Assembly: GCA_002401365.1 (NCBI GenBank)
Contig: NVSW01000093.1
Span: 1-7,409, forward strand
Direction: 5' to 3'
DNA: 7,409 bases
From: Piscirickettsiaceae bacterium
GTDB taxonomy: Bacteria > Pseudomonadota > Gammaproteobacteria > Methylococcales > Cycloclasticaceae
Part shown: piece after piece, positions 1 through 6,242 of the stretch
Layout: each line of letters opens with the position of its first letter
How positions within the stretch are numbered: position 1 is the first letter of the stretch
Translations under genes and position numbers: made by a program
Notes under the pieces: model-generated
Seen by the model: only the letters and a program-made list of their open reading frames with translations
Database searches by the model: none
What the model was told of the DNA's origin: nothing

Positions 1-891
1 ATTTTAGAAACCGAAATTTGGCCGAATATGTTTCATCAAGCCAAACGTGGCGGTATTCCATCGTTACTGGTCAATGCGCGGATGTCCGAAAAATCAGCCA
101 AAGGTTATGCGCGTTTAGGTTCGTTAATGAAGCAAACTCTAGCCGATATCAGTCATATATGCGCACAAACAGAGCCCAGCGCTGAACGTTTTATCAACTT
201 AGGTTTGGATAAAAATAAAGTGTCTATTCCTGGCAATATCAAGTTTGATACGGATATGCCAGCACATTTACGTGAACAAGCCGAGGCTATTAGACGTGAC
301 TGGTTTCAACAACGCCCGAGCTGGATAGCTGCAAGTACCCATGAGGGTGAAGACGAGAGAGTATTAGCTGCCTTTTCAAAAATCAAAAACAAATACCCCA
401 ATAGCTTATTGGTACTGGTGCCGCGACATCCTGAGCGTTTCAACGACGTGGCTAAATTGGCTGAAAAAAAGGGCTACTCGGTCACTCGGCGTAGTGAACA
501 GAAGTCGGCAAAGATAACGAGTGATATTTTTTTATTGGATACATTGGGTGAATTGAAGCTGTATTACGCGACGGTAGATGTTGCATTTGTTGGTGGTAGC
601 TTGGTACCAACGGGAGGGCATAATATGCTAGAACCAGCAGCATTGTCAGTACCTGTTCTATTCGGTCAACACGTACACAATTTTAGCGAAATTAGTGAAG
701 AGTTGTTACTAAAAAAAGCGGCTATACAAGTCATGGATGAGAGTCACTTGGCGGCAGAGGTCATTGACTTATTGGCTTCCCCCGTCAAGCGTGACAACAT
801 GGGAGCAGCAGGGTGTGAATTTGTTCAGCAAAATCAAGGCGCGGTTGAAAAAGTTGCTAAACGTATTGCTAGTTTATTAAATGAATGTTGA
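1..891 (+). CDS. waaA: 3-deoxy-D-manno-octulosonic acid (Kdo) transferase, 5'-truncated
   Basis: WaaA (KdtA, family GT30) transfers Kdo from CMP-Kdo to lipid A precursor at the inner face of the cytoplasmic membrane, an essential LPS step. The frame is open from base 1 and begins ILETEIWPN, matching the family's ETEIWPN/ETELWPN motif, so the ATG at 28 is internal and not the start. The 296 visible residues include VNARMSEKSAKGY, the GNIKFD segment, AASTHEGED, LVPRHPERF, DTLGEL and GGSLVPTGGHNMLEPAA (about bases 592-642), then PVLFGQHVHNFSEI. These make up the rest of the N-terminal domain and the nucleotide-binding C-terminal GT-B domain. About 120-130 N-terminal residues are missing if the protein has the usual length of about 420 residues. 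The missing part should hold the membrane anchor and the catalytic Glu. The stop at 889-891 lies inside the next gene, an 11-base overlap. There is no sign of damage; truncation is by the window edge. Confidence 0.96.
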   Translation: MLETEIWPNMFHQAKRGGIPSLLVNARMSEKSAKGYARLGSLMKQTLADISHICAQTEPSAERFINLGLDKNKVSIPGNIKFDTDMPAHLREQAEAIRRDWFQQRPSWIAASTHEGEDERVLAAFSKIKNKYPNSLLVLVPRHPERFNDVAKLAEKKGYSVTRRSEQKSAKITSDIFLLDTLGELKLYYATVDVAFVGGSLVPTGGHNMLEPAALSVPVLFGQHVHNFSEISEELLLKKAAIQVMDESHLAAEVIDLLASPVKRDNMGAAGCEFVQQNQGAVEKVAKRIASLLNEC

Positions 892-2071
892 TAACAATCG
901 TTTTAAAGTACTAGCGTCGGGCATTTTTTGCCTAATTTTAACGATGGGTATTGGGCGTTTTGCTTATACGCCGATGATTCCGATTATGTTTGAGCAAGCA
1001 GGACTAACAACCGTTTTGGCAGGGTGGTTGGCGACTATTAATTACATGGGTTATATGCTGGGTGCGTTAACAGCAACGTTGGTGGGAAACTTAGTGGTTA
1101 AGGATAGACTGTACCGCTTAGGTTTGGTGCTTGCGGTTGTTGCAACCTTTATGATGGGTCTATCAGATAACCCTTGGGTTTGGGGGCTGTCACGTTTTGT
1201 TGCTGGATTTGGCGCGTCGGCTGGGTTACTGATTGGTGCGGGTTTAATGTTGAACTGGTTAATTCGGCACCATTACCGCAGCGAGATGGGCATTTACTTT
1301 AGTGGCATTGGCTTGGGGATAGCGTTTGTTGCGCTTTTGATTGGGTGCTCCAATCAATTAAATTGGTCGAACCAATGGTTATTGATGGGTTTTGTAGGGA
1401 TGCTCCTTATTATTCCTGCATGGCGTTGGTTACCTGCGCCTAATGTTTCTGCCGTAACTCAGTCAGGAAAGGTACTTGAAGACAAGCCGCCAAGTAAACG
1501 TTTTTTATGGCTGATGATGTTGGTTTATTTTTGTGGTGGTTTTGGTTTTGTCATCAGTGCGACTTATATAGTCGCTATTATTGAGAGTCAACCCGCTTTG
1601 CAAGGGCAGGGGGAAATGGCGTTTCTTTTGCTAGGACTAAGCGCAGCACCAGCTTGTATTATTTGGGATCTTATATCCAGAAAAGTGGGCATTTTAAATG
1701 CCTTGCTGCTCGCTTACGCCATTCACGCAATAGGGATTGTTTTACCTGCATTGGCAGACTCTATACAATTTGCATTGCTTAGTGCTTGCTTATACGGGTT
1801 TACGTTTGTTGGTATTGTTAGCATTGTGTTGACGATGGCGGGTCGATTTTATCCAACAAAACCGGCAAAGTTGATGGGGATGTTGACTATGAGCTATGGC
1901 GTTCCACAAATTATCGCACCGACTATTGCGGGTTATTTAGCCAGTATTACAGGGCACTACTTTGGCGCCTTATATATGGCGAGTAGCTTTGTTGTGTTGG
2001 GTTTTGTCACTATTTTGGCTATTAAAAAATGTGCCGCTAGCGATATACAACTGCTTGAGAACCAGCAGTAA
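881..2071 (+). CDS. YbfB/YjiJ-family MFS transporter
   Basis: A 396-residue inner-membrane protein, almost wholly hydrophobic, with about 12 predicted membrane segments in two halves split by a polar loop (about residues 184-208). The N-terminal GIGRFAYTPMIP (residues 23-34) is the signature of the YbfB/YjiJ branch of the major facilitator superfamily, and the GLSRFVAGFGASAG stretch (102-115) fits MFS helix 4. Substrates of this family are largely unknown, so none is proposed. The ATG at 881 overlaps the waaA end by 11 bases. No clear Shine-Dalgarno precedes it, so translation is probably coupled to waaA. The next Met is 21 codons downstream, inside the first helix, so this start is preferred. 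The gene is probably co-transcribed with waaA, but export of an envelope component is only a guess from position. The length is normal for the family. Confidence 0.88.
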   Translation: MNVDNNRFKVLASGIFCLILTMGIGRFAYTPMIPIMFEQAGLTTVLAGWLATINYMGYMLGALTATLVGNLVVKDRLYRLGLVLAVVATFMMGLSDNPWVWGLSRFVAGFGASAGLLIGAGLMLNWLIRHHYRSEMGIYFSGIGLGIAFVALLIGCSNQLNWSNQWLLMGFVGMLLIIPAWRWLPAPNVSAVTQSGKVLEDKPPSKRFLWLMMLVYFCGGFGFVISATYIVAIIESQPALQGQGEMAFLLLGLSAAPACIIWDLISRKVGILNALLLAYAIHAIGIVLPALADSIQFALLSACLYGFTFVGIVSIVLTMAGRFYPTKPAKLMGMLTMSYGVPQIIAPTIAGYLASITGHYFGALYMASSFVVLGFVTILAIKKCAASDIQLLENQQ

Positions 2072-2200
2072 AATTTGGCTGCTGCTCGTTGTTATATTTA
2101 TAAATGAGAAACTAGGTTACAAAACAGCAAGATATTGAGCTGTAAACCATGATTTTTTTAGTGCGTTTTTAAAATTTAGATCTATGCTTATATGGAAGTC

Positions 2201-2228
2201 ATCAAGCATCTTTTAATTAATGCTTGGT
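2201..2228. repeat. Inverted repeat in the leader of the MCP-rhodanese gene
   Basis: CAAGCAT (2203-2209) and ATGCTTG (2220-2226) are perfect inverted arms around a 10-base AT-rich loop. In RNA the stem could extend by a U-G and an A-U pair to 2201-2228. A third copy of the ATGCTT core lies at 2184-2189 in direct orientation. The repeat ends 10 bases before the Shine-Dalgarno of the downstream gene. It could be an operator or a leader hairpin. It is not followed by a T-tract, so it does not look like a terminator of the upstream operon. The rest of the 2072-2247 gap is AT-rich and shows no convincing promoter or gene. Confidence 0.45.
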
Positions 2229-2237
2229 TTATGTATT

Positions 2238-2243
2238 AGGGGA
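2238..2243 (+). promoter_or_regulatory. Ribosome binding site that sets the MCP-rhodanese start
   Basis: AGGGGA lies 4 bases before the ATG at 2248. The frame is open further up to a TTG at 2224, but that start would place this Shine-Dalgarno inside the coding region and has none of its own. The ATG at 2257 is a less likely alternative, with a spacing of 13. The protein is therefore taken as 409 residues. Confidence 0.6.
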
Positions 2244-2247
2244 ATGT

Positions 2248-3477
2248 ATGGATTTAATGATTATTGTATATATATCGGCGGCGGCAATTGTTGGCTTTGC
2301 AGCAGCTTGGGGGCTATTTACGTGGCTGGCTAAAAAGGTGGATATCGAAAGGCAAGAACAACAAGAAAAACTTATTAGCAGTTACGAGCAACAGCTGTTT
2401 CAGAAAGACAAAGAAAGAGGCGCGATACAGTCGGGGTTTAAATTGTCTGGCCGGATGAAAACAGATGACACTATGGCAAAGTTCAATGAGGCTTTTTTAG
2501 AGGCTGGGCGCGCGGTAGAAATGGTGTCGCTTGAACTGAAAAACGCTACCGAGAAAGTCGCGGTTTCATTTAAGACGCTGCCAGATATCCAAGCATCAAA
2601 TGTAAAAATGTCTCGTGCAACGGATATCAGCAAATCAAAAGTAGATGAATTGTCTGGTATGAGCGATTCATGGCAACAATCAATGCAAACACTGCAAACA
2701 ATTCAAGATTGTATTACTGATATTCATGAAAAGTCATCACAGATACGCGATGTTTCTAGCGAAGCTAATTTATTAGCGCTTAATGCATCAATTGAAGCGG
2801 CTCGTGCGGGAGATCATGGTAGGGGTTTTGCTGTAGTGGCTGAACATATGCGGGCTTTATCACTTAGAAGTGAAAGGGGAAGTGTTGAAATTGGGGAGTC
2901 AGTTAGTACGGCGATGAACGAGGTGGAAAGTATTATTAGTGGTATCAAAACCAATATAAGTCAGCTGGTTGAGCGCGTCAGCGATACTACAAAATTATTT
3001 TCCGACATCGAAACTGAGGTATCTGAAATTGATAAATCAATTGAGCAGTCGATAGGCGCCGCTGATTCCGCCACTGAAGAGTTTAAAAAGATAAATAGCT
3101 CGGTCAATTCACAATTAGAAGGTATTAGTAAGTTACTTGCTGACGTGATGGGTGAAGTGTCAGGGCGTAAGATTGGTGAGGTTTTTGCAGAAGATGATAT
3201 AAGTCAGTTTGAGTTGATTGATGTGCGCCGTCCAGATGAATACAATGATGCGCTAGGTCATATTAACGGTGCGGAGCTAATGTGCTTGCAAGATAATATT
3301 GAAGAAAAATTGGCACAAAAAGATCGTTCAAAGAAATACTTATTTATTTGTCGCAGTGGTGGCCGTTCAGCACGTGCAGCACGTATCGCATTGGCATTAC
3401 AATTTGAGCACGTTTCCAACTTGGAAGGCGGCATGTTAGCTTGGTGTGAAAAATTCGGTAAACCAAAACACGGTTAG
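2248..3477 (+). CDS. Membrane-anchored methyl-accepting chemotaxis (MCP) signalling protein fused to a C-terminal rhodanese domain
   Basis: The 409 residues read in order: one N-terminal membrane helix (about 4-27); a charged helical stretch rich in Gln, Glu and Lys; a long coiled-coil hairpin (about 70-303); and a rhodanese domain (about 305-405). The hairpin tip carries the MCP signature, with NLLALNASIEAARAG at 174-188 followed by GRGFAVVA at 191-198. This region docks CheA and CheW in known receptors. No periplasmic ligand domain, HAMP domain or CheR-tethering pentapeptide is visible. The rhodanese part has IDVRRPDEY (324-332), GHINGA (337-342) and the active loop CRSGGRS (368-374) with Cys368. 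This is the six-residue loop of sulfurtransferases rather than the longer one of Cdc25-type phosphatases. It ends with LEGGMLAW. The frame is continuous, so the fusion is not a frameshift artefact. The gene stands alone, with its own leader, and converges on tolC. A chemoreceptor role is from family knowledge; sensing of sulfur or redox state by the rhodanese is inference. Confidence 0.9.
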   Translation: MDLMIIVYISAAAIVGFAAAWGLFTWLAKKVDIERQEQQEKLISSYEQQLFQKDKERGAIQSGFKLSGRMKTDDTMAKFNEAFLEAGRAVEMVSLELKNATEKVAVSFKTLPDIQASNVKMSRATDISKSKVDELSGMSDSWQQSMQTLQTIQDCITDIHEKSSQIRDVSSEANLLALNASIEAARAGDHGRGFAVVAEHMRALSLRSERGSVEIGESVSTAMNEVESIISGIKTNISQLVERVSDTTKLFSDIETEVSEIDKSIEQSIGAADSATEEFKKINSSVNSQLEGISKLLADVMGEVSGRKIGEVFAEDDISQFELIDVRRPDEYNDALGHINGAELMCLQDNIEEKLAQKDRSKKYLFICRSGGRSARAARIALALQFEHVSNLEGGMLAWCEKFGKPKHG

Positions 3478-4808
3478 TGTTGAAGCCACCCATTGATGTG
3501 TTCTAAGTCAGAGCTTGATAATGAGCCGGTGGCGCCTTTGAGGTTAAGCACGTTTAAAATATAGTTCTTTTTTGCTTCGATAAGTTGTAACTTAGCACGG
3601 GATAAATTACTTTGTGCGTCCAAAACATCCACAATCGTTCGGGTCCCAACGTCTAAACCTACTTCACTTGCTTCAAGTGAGCTTTTGTTTGACACAATGG
3701 CCTGTTGCAGCGCTTTTATGCGAAGCAAACTGCTGGTAACGCCTCTAAATGAGTCACGGGTTTCTCTTAGTGTGCTGCGCTGTAATGATTGTAGGTTGTC
3801 TAAGGATTGTTGGTGCCTGAAGGCGGCCTGTTTTGTCAGGGAAAGCGTTTTGCCACCAGCAAAAAGAGATAAATTTAATTCTAAGCCGAGTCTGTCAGAC
3901 TCATTTCTAAAACCTGTTCCAAAGCTTCCTCCACCGATTTCGCTGTAGTCGTGTGAGGCAACAATGTCTACCGTAGGGTAGTGACCAGATCGGTTAATGT
4001 TAACTTCTTTTTTGGCTATGGCGACGTCATTTTTTGCCATCTCTAGGGACAGATTATGTTGCGTAGCCAATGACTCCCACTCGCTCATATTGTTAGGCTC
4101 AGGTGGCGACAGAAGGATTTTCTTTGCCAACGGCGCTAAGTCAATTTCATCTGTTTGAATAATTTCTCTTAACACCTCTTGTTTTGAATAAAGGTTATTT
4201 TCAGCGGCAATTTGTGTCGCGATGGCTAAGTCGGATCGTGCATGCGCATCATGTACGTCGGTTATGGCAATAAGGCCAACATCAAAGCGTGTTTTTGCTT
4301 GCTCCAATTGGCGAGTAAATGCATTGACGTCGTCATTTGCTAAACTTAGGTTTACTTCTGCCTGAAGCGTGTTTAAGTAGCTTTCAGCAAGACGAAGGAT
4401 CAGAGTTTGCTCTGCAAGTTGATATTCTGCCTTAGCCCTAGAGACCTTTTTATTGGCTTGCTTATAGCGTTCAAAACTGGCCCAGTTGAAGAGTGGTTGA
4501 CGAAGTGAAACAGAAAACCCTTCATCACGAAATTGAGATGTGTTTTTGCCAGTGCCTGAAAAGCTACTCTCGCTTTCTTGTCTAACATCACTGGTGCGAG
4601 CAGATGCATTGATGCTGGGTAGTAAATTAGCTAAAGCTTGCGGGTATACTTCTTTTTCTGCAAGTAACTGATTATAAGCTGCGTGTATGCCGGCATCATG
4701 TTGTTGAGCAAGTTTATATGCAGCTGACAAATCAATAGTTTCTGCAAAAGAAAGTATAGGCAGGGCAGAAAGAATAACGCCGATTGAAAGTTTTTTTAAA
4801 GTAATCAT
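3474..4808 (-). CDS. tolC: TolC-family outer membrane efflux/type I secretion channel
   Basis: A 444-residue precursor that should form the trimeric outer-membrane beta-barrel and periplasmic alpha-tunnel used by RND/MFS efflux pumps and type I secretion systems. Residues 1-22 form a signal peptide (two lysines, a hydrophobic core, cleavage probably after LSFA). The mature protein shows the internal duplication of the family: FDVGLIAITDVHDA (175-188) in the first half corresponds to LDVGTRTIVDVLDAQ (385-399) in the second. LRQPLFNW (102-109) and LNLSLFAGG are typical beta-strand segments. The length is somewhat below E. coli TolC (about 490), within the family range. No good Shine-Dalgarno precedes the ATG, but the signal peptide fixes the start well. 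There is a 71-base gap to dtd upstream and no pump genes adjacent, which suits a channel shared by several systems. The stop codon overlaps that of the convergent MCP gene. The exact partner system is unknown. Confidence 0.93.
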   Translation of the reverse strand: MITLKKLSIGVILSALPILSFAETIDLSAAYKLAQQHDAGIHAAYNQLLAEKEVYPQALANLLPSINASARTSDVRQESESSFSGTGKNTSQFRDEGFSVSLRQPLFNWASFERYKQANKKVSRAKAEYQLAEQTLILRLAESYLNTLQAEVNLSLANDDVNAFTRQLEQAKTRFDVGLIAITDVHDAHARSDLAIATQIAAENNLYSKQEVLREIIQTDEIDLAPLAKKILLSPPEPNNMSEWESLATQHNLSLEMAKNDVAIAKKEVNINRSGHYPTVDIVASHDYSEIGGGSFGTGFRNESDRLGLELNLSLFAGGKTLSLTKQAAFRHQQSLDNLQSLQRSTLRETRDSFRGVTSSLLRIKALQQAIVSNKSSLEASEVGLDVGTRTIVDVLDAQSNLSRAKLQLIEAKKNYILNVLNLKGATGSLSSSDLEHINGWLQH

Positions 4809-4853
4809 TTGAAAGGTTCGATTGAAGATTCGTTTGAGGAATAGTTGTACTCT

Positions 4854-4882
4854 AGCATATAAGCAGTGGCTAATTGAGTCTA
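4854..4882 (-). promoter_or_regulatory. Candidate sigma-70 promoter for tolC
   Basis: On the minus strand, TAGACT (-35, bases 4882-4877, 4 of 6 consensus) and TATGCT (-10, bases 4859-4854, 4 of 6) are separated by exactly 17 bases. Transcription would start near 4847, about 40 bases before the tolC ATG. The -35 box overlaps the dtd stop codon. This would let tolC be expressed apart from the rhodanese-mug-dtd genes. It was found by eye only, and such matches occur by chance in AT-rich DNA. Confidence 0.4.
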
Positions 4883-5329
4883 CGAATTACTATTGCTTTT
4901 TAATATAAAAGTGACAGGGCCATCATTGCATAATGAGACTTGCATGTCTGTGCCAAATTCTCCGCACGCAATATTAGTATGTAATTGCCTTGCGTGTGAA
5001 ATGGCATAATTAAACAAAGGTCTTGCTATACTCGGCGGCGCAGCGGGGGTAAAGCTAGGGCGGGTGCCTTTTTTGGTGTCTGCTGCGAGGGTGAACTGTG
5101 GGACAAGTAATAAACCGCCACCAATATCAAGAAGGCTCAAATTCATTTTATCGTCACTATCAGCAAAGATTCGGTACTTTAATATGCGATTAATTAACTG
5201 CTTGACCTGAGTTTCGCCATCACCTTTTTCAACGGCCAACAAGGCGACTATGCCCTGCTGTATAGCGCCGATGTTGTTATTATTTACGACCACATTAGCG
5301 TGCGTAACGCGTTGAATAACGGCTAGCAT
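4880..5329 (-). CDS. dtd: D-aminoacyl-tRNA deacylase (D-Tyr-tRNA deacylase)
   Basis: Dtd hydrolyses D-amino acids, and also glycine mischarged on tRNA-Ala, from tRNA. It is a cytosolic homodimeric proofreading enzyme. The 149 residues cover the full family length: MLAVIQRVTHANV at the N-terminus, KMNLSLLDIGGG (61-72), the first signature at 76-81, RPSFTPAAPP (90-99) and the second signature NDGPVT (135-140), which contains the Gly137-Pro138 cross-subunit chirality filter. One oddity: the first signature, normally SQFTL, reads PQFTL, with Pro77 where E. coli Dtd has Ser. All else looks intact. The ATG is 2 bases after the mug stop and has a strong Shine-Dalgarno inside the mug end. The gene is third in a tight run with rhodanese and mug, so co-transcription is likely. 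The C-terminal SNSNS tail is a short low-complexity extension. Confidence 0.95.
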   Translation of the reverse strand: MLAVIQRVTHANVVVNNNNIGAIQQGIVALLAVEKGDGETQVKQLINRILKYRIFADSDDKMNLSLLDIGGGLLLVPQFTLAADTKKGTRPSFTPAAPPSIARPLFNYAISHARQLHTNIACGEFGTDMQVSLCNDGPVTFILKSNSNS

Positions 5330-5331
5330 GG

Positions 5332-5865
5332 TTAATTGCCCTCCAATCGCAAAAATAATTCCGCATAACTATCGCTGATGGTTCTTAATGAATACGCAGC
5401 ATTAGCTGGGCTAGGGTTAGGGGTAACAAAGACAGTAGCAGTATTGATTTTCCAAGCTTGCTCTCCCCATGTTATAGAACGACTTTTATCTGCACTATAT
5501 TGCACATATTTTTGGCACGTTAATTTGCCATGAAACCAGATTATTAGTGGATTTATGCCGTCTATTAAATCGTTCAAACGGGCGCTACCTTGGCGATAAT
5601 CCGCTGCATTCAGGCCTTTGCAGCCAGCAGTAGGGCGTTTAACAAGGTCGGTAAAGCCGATGTTAAAGTTTTTAGATAGTAGCTTGCAACTTTTAAGGCT
5701 TGGTTCTAGCGTTGAAGTGAAATACCCACAAGCATTTAAAGCCTTCCAGAACCTGTTTCTAGGGTTTGCAAAATAAAACCCAGCGGTAACGGAGGGCAGT
5801 GATGGGTTGAGACCAACCGATAAAACTTTTATGTCATCATTAATTAAATCGGGCAGTGTTTCCAT
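5332..5865 (-). CDS. mug: Mug-like mismatch-specific uracil/thymine DNA glycosylase
   Basis: This family (UDG family 2, TDG/Mug) removes uracil, ethenocytosine and related bases from mispairs with G in double-stranded DNA and starts base excision repair. The 177 residues include GLNPS (18-22), the counterpart of E. coli GINPG, with Asn20 at the catalytic Asn position; AGFYFANPRNRFWKAL (28-43), matching the pocket-forming region; TDLVKRPTAG (72-81); and TPNPSPANA (148-156), the wedge motif near the C-terminus. The E. coli wedge is NPSG, so Pro replaces Gly at residue 153 here. The length is close to E. coli Mug (168). The ATG is 5 bases after the rhodanese stop and has no clear Shine-Dalgarno, which suggests coupling to the upstream gene. 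It sits in a run with dtd, another quality-control enzyme, but the pathways differ. Family assignment is confident; exact base preference is not. Confidence 0.9.
   Translation of the reverse strand: METLPDLINDDIKVLSVGLNPSLPSVTAGFYFANPRNRFWKALNACGYFTSTLEPSLKSCKLLSKNFNIGFTDLVKRPTAGCKGLNAADYRQGSARLNDLIDGINPLIIWFHGKLTCQKYVQYSADKSRSITWGEQAWKINTATVFVTPNPSPANAAYSLRTISDSYAELFLRLEGN
5339..5344 (-). promoter_or_regulatory. Strong Shine-Dalgarno of dtd within the mug 3' end
   Basis: On the minus strand GGAGGG lies 9 bases before the dtd ATG and is read as part of the last mug codons (Glu-Gly). It supports the dtd start and a tightly packed mug-dtd transcript. Confidence 0.65.
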
Positions 5866-5870
5866 TGGGG

Positions 5871-6191
5871 TTAATAAGTAGGCATATTATTATCAACGTC
5901 AGCGGCCCATGCGTGGACACCACCGTCTAAATTTATAATGTTGCTGAAGCCATTTTGTAATAAGAATTGGGCAACTTGTTGGCTACGCATACCATGGTGG
6001 CAAATTGTTACAATGGGCAGGTCTTTTGGCAAGTCATTTAGGCGGTTCGGAATGGTTTGCATGGGGATGAGGGTGCTGCCTGCTATATGGCAGTATTTAA
6101 ACTCATTTTCTTCTCGGACATCTAATAGAAAGAGTTCTGATTTTTCATCACTGATGAGTGACTTTAATTGCTTAGCGCTTATGTGCTGCAT
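5871..6191 (-). CDS. Single-domain rhodanese-like sulfurtransferase
   Basis: A 106-residue stand-alone rhodanese with LLDVREENEF (22-31), CHIAGS (34-39), the active loop CHHGMRS (64-70) with Cys64 as the expected persulfide carrier, NLDGGVHAW (87-95) and the ending VDNNMPTY. The CHIxGS, CHHGxRS and VDxxxPxY pattern resembles the C-terminal rhodanese domain of MoeZ/MOCS3-type sulfur-carrier activators more than it does GlpE. This suggests, but does not prove, sulfur delivery to ThiS/MoaD-like carriers or tRNA thiolation. The frame is open up to 6314, but the first 41 codons of that version overlap thiC, bear no rhodanese similarity and include a likely promoter, so the ATG at 6191 is chosen. 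No Shine-Dalgarno is visible before it, and the predicted leader is only about 25 bases. It is the first gene of the minus-strand run with mug and dtd. Confidence 0.9.
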   Translation of the reverse strand: MQHISAKQLKSLISDEKSELFLLDVREENEFKYCHIAGSTLIPMQTIPNRLNDLPKDLPIVTICHHGMRSQQVAQFLLQNGFSNIINLDGGVHAWAADVDNNMPTY

Positions 6192-6212
6192 AAGGACGAA
6201 TGGTTTTTTTAC

Positions 6213-6242
6213 TTGCCAATTAGTATAACAGTATGTGATAAA
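6213..6242 (+). promoter_or_regulatory. Candidate promoter for thiC
   Basis: TTGCCA (-35, 6213-6218, 4 of 6) is followed after 18 bases by GATAAA (-10, 6237-6242, 4 of 6) with a TG extension at 6234-6235. Transcription would start near 6249, leaving a leader of about 40 bases before the thiC ATG. The element overlaps the opposing rhodanese promoter, so the two cannot easily be occupied at once. Identified by eye. Confidence 0.45.
6222..6230 (-). promoter_or_regulatory. Extended -10 promoter for the rhodanese-mug-dtd run
   Basis: On the minus strand TGTTATACT contains a TG extension, one spacer base and TATACT (bases 6227-6222, 5 of 6 of the -10 consensus). No good -35 hexamer lies 16-18 bases upstream, which is common for extended -10 promoters. 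Transcription would begin near 6215, about 24 bases before the ATG at 6191. This also argues against the longer reading frame starting at 6314. It overlaps the thiC promoter on the other strand. Confidence 0.5.

Noticed and set aside
2063..2084. CAGCAG/CTGCTG hairpin at the end of the MFS gene as a terminator
   Set aside because: A 6-base stem with a 10-base loop and no T-run directly after it; it may help termination but is not convincing as an intrinsic terminator.
2148..2171. Seven-codon frame in the leader before the MCP gene as a leader peptide
   Set aside because: No Shine-Dalgarno and no regulatory residue run; short frames of this kind are expected by chance.
2224..2247. Upstream TTG start for the MCP-rhodanese protein
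   Set aside because: It has no Shine-Dalgarno of its own, overlaps the inverted repeat, and the AGGGGA that fits the ATG at 2248 would fall inside it.
3467..3481. AACAC/GTGTT hairpin over the convergent stops as a bidirectional terminator
   Set aside because: The stem is only 5 bases with little GC, and only a short T stretch follows on the minus strand; this is within chance expectation.
6145..6157. TCATCA-C-TGATGA palindrome near the start of the rhodanese gene
   Set aside because: It is inside coding sequence, is explained by the codons of a normal Ser-Asp-Glu stretch, and is not repeated near either promoter.
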